A stretch of DNA of 64,000 nt from Isoetes taiwanensis. Lineage: Eukaryota > Streptophyta > Lycopodiopsida > Isoetales > Isoetaceae. The notes under the pieces are model-generated. The model was not told the DNA's origin, ran no database searches, and was given only the letters and a program-made list of their open reading frames with translations. Shown here one piece after another: positions 56,638 through 64,000 of the stretch; position 1 is the stretch's first letter; each line of letters opens with the position of its first letter. The position numbers and the translations under genes were made by a program. The stretch is from the NCBI GenBank assembly GCA_021234155.1, contig JAJEKV010000024.1:16267030-16331029 (forward strand), read 5' to 3'.

Positions 56638-59540
56638 TGGCTGCCCCAAAATTTCCTACACTTCAAGCTTCGCTCCCGGGGAACCGCTCTTTTTCGAGTC
56701 GTGTATCTTTCTTGGCCCACTTTCCGTGAAGCCCTTGTTGGCCCGGATCGCGTGAAGTCGCGAGACGCCGAGAAGCTTCAAATTTTCACAAATGGAACTT
56801 CCGCTCCAAATCCGGACTAGTTGAAGCGGTTCATCGCTCACATCGTCAACGGCCGAATGGCTACACTACGATGGTCGATGGCACCACCATTTCACCGACC
56901 CAAAGACCTAATTTCTGAGGTATTCCATATCCCTTTGCAACCCCCTTGTTTATCTTGGTCGCCATACGGGATCTTGATGTCACCGAAGTTTGGTGCTCAC
57001 GCTTATCACGCAAAAACGCATCGCCTCACAAATATTGACAAGACCCATGAAACTTTTGTTAAGTTTCTGTGGCGCAAGTACCTTGGGTATTCTATCAAGA
57101 ACACCCATATCAATAAGCCTTTCTATAATATGGTGATCACTGCTACTCGCTCCAACCACCACGTTGATTGGCCCCAATTGTTGTTTTACCGCCTTCTCCA
57201 AGAAGTTGACCGTCTTGGGCTGCCACTTCTACCTCTCGAAACTTCGTGGGAGGCCATCTTCAAGCCCTCATCCGTCATTACTTTCCTCCCTCACCTCCTC
57301 ATTCTCATGCTTCCACTCAACAAATTCCCTTCATTCACTTCCTCAAAATCCACAAGTTGGCACTTCACGCCCTTCTTCTTCTGGTCATGTCCAGCATAAC
57401 ACCACGCATGTCACTGTCTCCTCCTCCTCTACAGAAACGAGGCCCTCCACTTCTCATCATGTCTCACAAATGTCTCAAACACGGCAACAAAGAGGGCCCC
57501 TCCGCCCTCGCACCCTCGCCCACCGTTGTATCGATGACGCCAGGATGCTCAAGCTGCTGTTCTAAAGTTACAAGAATCCCAAGAAGCTCTTATGAAGGGG
57601 GTTCACACGCGAGCTCTCCGACACCCTCGCCCACCGTGGACCTTCAAGACCTTCAAGCGCCCTTGCACAAGTTCAAACTTTGGCAGCCCAACTTCAAGAA
57701 AAGCACGGGGCTCTCTTACAGGCCCGCATAGATCTCAAAAGTGCACAAGATCAGACCAGCCTACTTGCAGATCAACAGGCTCAGCTTCAATCCAAAATTC
57801 AGGACTTATTGGAGCAAAATAAGTCCAAAGCTACCCTCCTTAGTGACAAGGAGAAAGATATTGCTAAGCTCGACGCTTTGTACTCCGAGCTTTGTGACAA
57901 TTACAACACTCAAGTTCAACACCTTACAGAACGTGATGCTCAAATTGCCTCTTTGACGGCTCAGCTCTCCAAGCAGACTTCTCAGCTAACATCCCTCCAA
58001 GATCAGCTTACGGAGGTTCAGAAACAGAAACTTCTTGATGACGCGGAGATTGCCGTGCTTCGACTCAATGCTCCTGGGCAATCCTCCTCACAGGTTAACA
58101 CTTCTCGAACGGGTCCGCGACCGATCCACGCCTACGTTAGAAAAGGACCACCGATCCGTGACCTCGAACAACAACTAGAGCAAGCTATTCACCTGGCGAT
58201 GAGGCTCGACAAAACTTGAAGGCTATGTTACCATTGCTCTCAACCTGCCTGTTGACTTCCCTATTCCTTCCAGTTATCTGGATTATGTGGTTGCCCGCCG
58301 CCACCTCTTTCTTCTGAAGTGGCATACGGCTGATGGTCCCGTTGATGTTCCCCTGCGCACGCAGGATTTTCTTCGGATCTGGCCCGACCTCTCTGTTGAA
58401 GACAAAGGTTTATTTTGTGCCCTTTTAGTCTTTGATCTCATTCACTGTGACGATCCGGATATGATCACCTTCAGAGTTGTTCAGCCAATGGCATACATTT
58501 TTCATGATTTCTATCCGGGTTGATACACGACAAATTTCGAGATGGGCCACATCAGAACTTTCAGGGTGACCCCACACTTCAATGGTTGCTTTTGGATAAC
58601 AACCCCTATCTGTCTGATCATGATCAGACACATGCTCTTCATCAAGAGTACATGCCGGAGCTTGCTCATCATTTGCCTCTCTGGCAAGCTGAAGCGCTGC
58701 AACAGATAAGGAAGTATCTCGGACATCCCGAGGATCTTCCCTTTGCACAAGTTTACATGCAGCACCTGGCAGGTTACAATCAACTGCGTGCTCTTTTGGA
58801 TAGCAAGACAGTTCCCACGGGTTGGGATAGCCCTCCTGTTTACTCTCAGCTCCCCCCGCCCCCGGAGTGGGATCGTTGGTGCAAGGCTCTAGATCCACCG
58901 CCCTTGTCGGTGAATTCAGGGGAGGCGGGCTCGGCCACCCCCCCACGGGCTGGCTCCCTCTCCGTATGCTTCTCTGCAGGTGCCCCTCCACGCCCCGGGT
59001 TTCTTACCGATTGGCGTCTTCCCTTACGGACCAAGGTCATGGATGGCCGCGCGGGATCCACTACGCCTCGGATCTCGGCCGGATCTCGGTGGGATCCTCG
59101 AAACCGTCAGGGCGATCGCTTGGGAGGAAAATGCCACCTTAGACACCTCTTTGAAACACGGATCTATATTGCCAATCGCGGCGTGGTTGGCAATGACACG
59201 AGGATGCCATTCATGGCCTCGACACCTTCTTGAAATCTTTGCCACCTCGCTGACCCTTGGTCCCACCGTCGGGCGGGTTTACGTCTTTGCTCTCAAGAGC
59301 CTCACAGTCAGCTCCTCAAATCGGCGGCGTCCATCTTTTCTTTACCCAATCCAATGCCCGGCGTCGGTGCTTTTCGGTCTCCGTTTCCTCCTCATGGAAT
59401 GCCGGTTTGTTTCTTGGGAAGCCCATGTCGCCCTTTGAAGACATGGTGCGCTCTCATTTTCTCATTGACGCCGATCCTGCCCTTGGGCTCAACACTCCCT
59501 CCGCTCTTCAAAACGCCGGGATCTCATTAGCGCTATTACC
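56638..59540 (+). pseudogene. Extra 3' ORF of the gypsy element: globular, coiled-coil and C-terminal parts
   Basis: Likely start MAAPKFPTLQASLPG at 56638. After a shift and one stop, a globular part follows: TFVKFLWRKYLGYSIKNTHI, NKPFYNMVITATRSNHHVDW and LLFYRLLQEVDRLGL (56821-57250). The frame 57680-58219 is a clear coiled coil, rich in Gln, Leu and Lys heptads (LLADQQAQLQSKIQDLLEQN, IASLTAQLSKQTSQLTSLQD). Further pieces follow at 58287-58523 (VVARRHLFLLKWHTADGPVD) and 58520-58800 (MPELAHHLPLWQAEALQQIR). The position is that of env-like or accessory ORFs, but no signal peptide or transmembrane segment is evident. Function unknown; heavily frameshifted. Confidence 0.6.
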
Positions 59541-59636
59541 ATAATGGTGCCCGTCCTCACTCCCGTGAGGATCACTTTCGTGACCGATGGCTTCCCTCTC
59601 GAGACACTTCCTCCTTTTCTTCACCCGGTGTCGTTT

Positions 59637-59647
59637 GGTGGGGGAAG
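59637..59647 (+). other. Polypurine tract
   Basis: GGTGGGGGAAG directly abuts the TGTTAG start of the 3' LTR, the expected plus-strand primer of an LTR retrotransposon. Confidence 0.9.
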
Positions 59648-60234
59648 TGTTAGTCCTGTGCCTCCCGGCAGGACTATTCATGCATCTGACGGGCGAGGTC
59701 AAGCTCAAGGATCCACAGATGCACGGGTCAGCCGTCCAAAGCCCAAATTAAGATCAAGCGGCCAGACCACGCAAATCAAAGCCTGCGTCCCGTCAACAAG
59801 AGGGCGCCGCCAGACAAGTGACGGCCCGTCACCGCCAGCGTCAAGATCGGCGTGATTCTAGGCACTTCAAGAGGCACCGCCAACATTCCTCAGAATCGCC
59901 TCCTTCCGAGTCGGCACCGATCGGATCGGTGTCTATATTGGGCCAAAGGCCATTGTACTATATATATGAGTAGAGCTAGCACATGAGTTTTTAGATGAGT
60001 TTGGAGTCTTGTCTCTCTTCAGTCTTCTCTCGATTGCGAGAGCTCATGTATGTTCATCATTGATATCAAGGAAGCTTATCATTTTCCTCTCATTGTTCTC
60101 TTTTGTTCTGTTTTCTTCTTCTTGTTCTTTTCTTGCAAATCCCGCGTGACATAGTCCCCCGGATTCTCCTGTCAGATCCAAGGGTCCTCACAGAGGGCTG
60201 TCTTGCAGGAGTTCCCGAACCCAGACCCCAAACA
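59648..60234 (+). repeat. 3' LTR, uninterrupted
   Basis: 587 bases, TGTTAGTCC...CAAACA, followed by the CACAT duplication. It matches the 5' LTR nearly base for base from the TATATATATGAG box to the end; the first 300 bases differ by several small indels. Confidence 0.95.
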
Positions 60235-60239
60235 CACAT

Positions 60240-61189
60240 GAGGATGTGATTATGATATATATTTCAATGTTCATCAAATTATACCGATCAAATAGCTTTC
60301 TATCACTAATGTTTCACATGTTGGCATTGCCAAACTTTAAAACAAAGCAATATGATATACCTAGTTTTGTGACCAACTTTGTCTTGTTTATATAGTTGAG
60401 CGAATCTATACACTTAGCTATATTAGAACTTATGTCTTGATCCTATCTTAGCTTGCTTCACAACACGATTATTGCATGTCTTCTAGATGGATGCAAAATT
60501 GTTGCACAACATCATTCTTGCTTGGATGCAAGTGCCCCTACTCTAGAGTTAGCATTATCATCTTTTCTATCTTCTCTTCTAGGTGGATGCAAGTTCTGGA
60601 CATATGGCAATCACACATAAAAGTAAACTAATCATGGAAAATACATTGAGTGAACCAACACATGGGACCGTTTTGAGTTGCGAGTGCACAAAAGGGATTA
60701 TCGATTTGCATAGCTCTCCTGAGGTAGTGAAGTAGATAACTTCTATTACCATTGAACCTGGTGTAGAAGTTGAAGTCACCATTGCAGATATTTGAAGCAC
60801 CTGTACTATTTTTATGCATGTAACTTGCTTGGGAGCAGTTTTGTAATCTGCAAATTCTTGTTCTTTGATTTTGCTTAGATGTGCATATTATCATCCTCAT
60901 TGTCAGCTCCATAGCAACTGTGTTACAAAGCAATAAACCACACGAATATTCAAAGCAGGAAGAGCAAGTGCTATGGGGTCTAAGTTAGATATTGGGGTAC
61001 AAAAGCACCCGTCCGGACGCTCTGCTTTTCGTGCTTGATCTGCTGTGCTTGGGGGTGCTTGGAGAGCGGGAACACGATGTTCCGCTTTTAGCAAATTGCT
61101 TCCTGATCGATGACATGGCTGTTCCGAAAAATCAAATTCGGTTCAAATGATCCGGGCGCTATGTCATTTTGAGATGGCGGGTCCTGCTT
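60240..61189. other. Intergenic region, no gene recognised
   Basis: AT-rich in its first half, with a GC-rich patch at 60990-61100. The minus-strand frame at 60628-60933 has protein-like composition but no family motif that I can name. Confidence 0.45.
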
Positions 61190-64000
61190 CTTGAATTCTT
61201 TTGTATGGAATGATCATTCAAACTTTGTACCTCTCAAAACAAAATCGCTTCTTTGTAGATCACGGTTTCTCTCAGACGCAAAATTCTCTCAGACATCACG
61301 ATCCTCAATGGATCAATCGGGCCGATTTAGATGAGGAAAAGAGACTCAAAGTTTTCCGGGAAATTCAAGCCCGAGAAGAAGGCAATCAAGGCAAATAAAA
61401 AGAGAAAGGGAGAGAGAGAAAGAAAACTTGCACCCCGAAATTGAACGAGGCCTCGAGTGCGAAGGCTTCAAGAATTGTCCAAAAAATGGACGATTATTTC
61501 AACGAAATCACAAAGCCTTTGAAAGAAGGGGATAAAGCAATGGTGGTGCACGATTTGTGAAGAGAGTGAAGGCGAAATTGCCAATCGGAAGTGGATTTTG
61601 TTGATCATGATCAAAGCAAGATCATGAAGAATGTGATTAAAAATGTTCGTGAGACACTCAATGAACAAAAGAAATTAAGGAAGATGATGTATTGCAAGCA
61701 AGAAAGTCTACTTTGCAAATGGTATCTTCATCGGCAAAAAATCCATCAACCAATCTGGCCGTCGCACGCCTCCTTCATATATCTAGAAAATCCGTTGTTG
61801 CCGCAACCGTAAGAAGAATAATGGCAGACCAAGAATGTGGTCCGTGGTCAATGTTTTCAAGGAAAAAGAGGTGTGATGCATTGAGTGACGAGGTTAGGAA
61901 TTGTGTTTACAAGTTCTGGACAGAAAACACACGAGTTTCACCATACAGGAAGCATGTGAGAAAGTTTGTTACAGCAGATGGCGATAAAATTGATCATCCA
62001 ATACAACTGCTTGAAATATCTCAGGTGATTTCCACGCTTAGTATGTTTCTTCCATTGCATATATATCTGTTTCTATATAGATCTTCTTTGTTTGCGCTTG
62101 CAATTTTACATGAACTTCAAGAAGGAATATAATGACATTAAGATTACCCAACAAGACATTTGAATTGCCGGGCCATCATTTGTGAGGCTTTAAATGAAAG
62201 AGAAACTTGTCACCGCCAATATCACATGCACTTTGAATATGTGATGCAAGCACTCAACAAAATCAGAACAGATCCAAATGGCGTGCATAAAGATTGCAAC
62301 TGTACTTGTGCTGTTTGTGGTGATGGTAACTTTTGTGCAGCCAAGAACCATGTTTATAAATCCACTAGTGATTTTTGGAGGCAAATGATCTGCCCTAAGG
62401 ATGAAGATGAAGAGTGGCACAAACATAATTGTCTGATGGTGGCATGCAAGGATTGTGGATTGAAAAGGTACTCTTTTTTTAATGTTAAGATGTTTGAACA
62501 TTCTATTTTGAGTTGTTAAGATGATTGATGCAACATCTTACAAACAAATTTCTGTGTGGTATTACAAACAGGTTGCCAATATGTCCAAAGGAGAAGGAGG
62601 AGTCTGATTACAAAGTGGAGTGGAAACAGTTTGAAAAGGTAGTGTATTTGGCATTTGTGCTTAAATGATTTTTGTGCTTGTGATTGTTGTGCTTGTGCTG
62701 CAAACTTACAGCTGATCTTTGTTTTCAAAAAAGCAAAGAAGAGGTTGGTTACATGAAGGAGACCACCAAGAAAAAAAATGCGTGAAAGAAACCAAAGAAA
62801 AGGTAACTAGACTTGCATACAAGAAAGAGAGCCCACCCCAATTCCAAAGAAAGATGCTTCAAGACACCGGGTACAATTCATCCCACACAATTATGTTGCA
62901 CACCGGCGGACAAAGCAATTCAGAAGTGCTTGGATACTTTTCCCGAAGGTGCAGCTTGTCTCGGTTATTGATTTTGCTGAAAATTACAGTTTTAAAATTC
63001 AGAAAAGAGGCACAATCTTGCCAATCGCACCTGATCGCATCAATTTTGGTTCATATCACATATAGACATGCAACCCCGGATGAGATAGAAGATATGGAAG
63101 CTAAGGAAGCGAGAGAGAAGGGAACTAGAGAAGGAAAAGCAAAGAAAGAAAGAGGAAGACAACTCAAAGATCATCGCCAGAAATGAGAGGAGAATCATAA
63201 AGGAAGTACATTTTTATATTTCGGATGATAGAGATCATAGCAAAGAGTTTGTACAACATTGCTTGAAAGTTCATGCAGATCGGCTTCGAGTACAAAATAT
63301 TTTGTACAACAAACATATTTTTGGAGTGATGGTTGCACAAAGACAGTTCAAAGGAGCAAGACCTTTTGGTATTTAGGAAGGAACTATGTCAATAGTGAAG
63401 GAATTGAGTATGAATGGAATTTTTTTGCCAGCTCTCATGGGAAAGGAGAACATGATGGACAAGGTGCAATCCTAAAAAGGATTTTGGCAAGAGAACAATT
63501 GAAGTATGATTCCCGGAAATTGAGCGTGCCAAAGACGTTAGGGATTTCATGAATTGGTATATGATGAACAACCCACCGACCCAAATATAAGAAGGTAAAT
63601 TCAATCAAGCACCATTGCATTCTTCTTCATTTGAGGTGACATTTTTCTGCTCTATATTGCGTGTTTTTTTGGCATATTGAACCCAAAATGTAGACAAATC
63701 TGAAAAGAGGGAATGGAGATCACTTTGTGGGAGCTCTAAACTTCATTCCATCGACCATGTGACAAAACAAATCTTGCAAAAGTTGCCCACAGGTGCCTCT
63801 CTTGTTTCTGTCCCTTTTGCTTTCATGGAAAATGGGATGATAACTGAAGTTGAAGAAATCTACAGAAAACAATCAGCCAACAAAAGCAGTTCAAGATGAA
63901 GATGAGGATGAGGATGAAGAAGAGGATGATGATGAGGCTAATGAATACCTCAGTTCTTTCTAGAAGTTGGAGATAACTTTGTTGTAAAATGCATCCGAGG
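61190..64000 (+). pseudogene. Decayed multi-exon transposase-like gene (WSDGC...SHGKGxHDG family), incomplete at window end
   Basis: Blocks in order: HISRKSVVAATVRRI and RKKRCDALSDEVRNCVYKFW with TENTRVSPY (61692-62030), then a splice donor. FKKEYNDIKI (about 62110) is followed by a TGA. ERETCHRQYHMHFEYVMQAL and a Cys-rich CNCTCAVCGD segment lie at 62190-62330, with CKDCGLKR and a donor at 62470. An exon at 62572-62638 (LPICPKEKEES...WKQFEK) is flanked by AG and GT. VIDFAENYSFKIQ and LVHITYRHA follow in different frames (62960-63075). Then come FYISDDRDHSKEFVQHCLKV (63200-63265), WSDGC (63320), WNFFASSHGKGEHDGQGAIL (63417-63478), a KSEKR segment, an acidic run (63893-63945) and FFLEVGDNFVVKCIR at the edge. 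I know this order from plant transposon-derived proteins of unnamed class. Frameshifts and stops make this copy dead; its introns show that it descends from a spliced gene. Confidence 0.7.

Larger units (their letters stand above)
48217..60234 (+). mobile_element. Complete Ty3/gypsy retrotransposon (non-chromovirus type)
   Basis: Flanked by the 5-base target duplication CACAT (48212-48216 and 60235-60239). 5' LTR 48217-49715 (containing an 896-bp insertion), 3' LTR 59648-60234 (587 bp), both TGTTAGTCC...CAAACA. Then a primer site from 49716, gag, protease, RT, RNase H and integrase in this order, roughly 3.9 kb of additional sequence with ORFs, and a polypurine tract at 59637-59647. No chromodomain follows the integrase. 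The pol motifs and the Asp-tRNA-like primer site suggest the Athila/Tat branch, but this is a family judgement by eye. All coding regions carry frameshifts, so it cannot move on its own. Confidence 0.95.

Overview
The window is plant nuclear DNA. It holds two intron-containing host genes, both on the minus strand: a chloroplast-type 2-carboxy-D-arabinitol-1-phosphatase (1663-4790) and a small membrane protein resembling the plant DUF1475 family (37498-38474). A Calvin-cycle-linked enzyme, plant-style introns and plant-type LTR elements point to a land plant. The mix of retroelements (L1-like and non-L1 LINEs, copia, gypsy, and an IPMG/RYIDDL reverse transcriptase) would suit a fern, lycophyte or other large repeat-rich genome, but the species cannot be fixed from sequence alone.

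Layout. 1-1662: intergenic, one tRNA-like B box. 1663-4790: nine-exon phosphatase gene. 4.8-10.9 kb: intergenic DNA and decayed copia and gypsy fragments. 10.86-13.72 kb: 5'-truncated L1-like LINE (+). 15.08-20.2 kb: decayed non-L1 LINE (-) ending in a pentanucleotide tail, with four ~180-bp monomers at 20.23-21.17 kb just upstream of its ORF1. 22.3-23.6 kb: reverse transcriptase remnant of Penelope-like appearance. 24.99-35.36 kb: nested minus-strand gypsy DNA. One LTR with its PBS (24993-26524) cuts the integrase of a second element whose 5' LTR is 33856-35361. The second element carries extra ORFs upstream of gag, including a histone H3-like domain (32003-32337), and is itself hit by a LINE tail (31270-31907) and a MITE (27399-27726). 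37.5-38.5 kb: DUF1475-like gene. 40.1-41.5 kb: very large (ACGC)n array. 41.9-42.3 kb: LINE 3' fragment of the 15-kb family. 43643-47762: L1-like LINE with intact 10-bp target duplication. 48217-60234: a structurally complete gypsy element (TSD CACAT, two LTRs, PBS, PPT) with an 896-bp hAT-like element in its 5' LTR and about 4 kb of extra ORFs between integrase and 3' LTR. 61.2-64.0 kb: decayed multi-exon transposase-like gene running off the end.

For most insertions the order of events can be read from reading-frame restoration, target duplications or an uninterrupted LTR copy. The least expected signal is the histone H3-fold coding block inside a gypsy element: it matches core H3 to its last residues except for one CGA-to-TGA type nonsense change.
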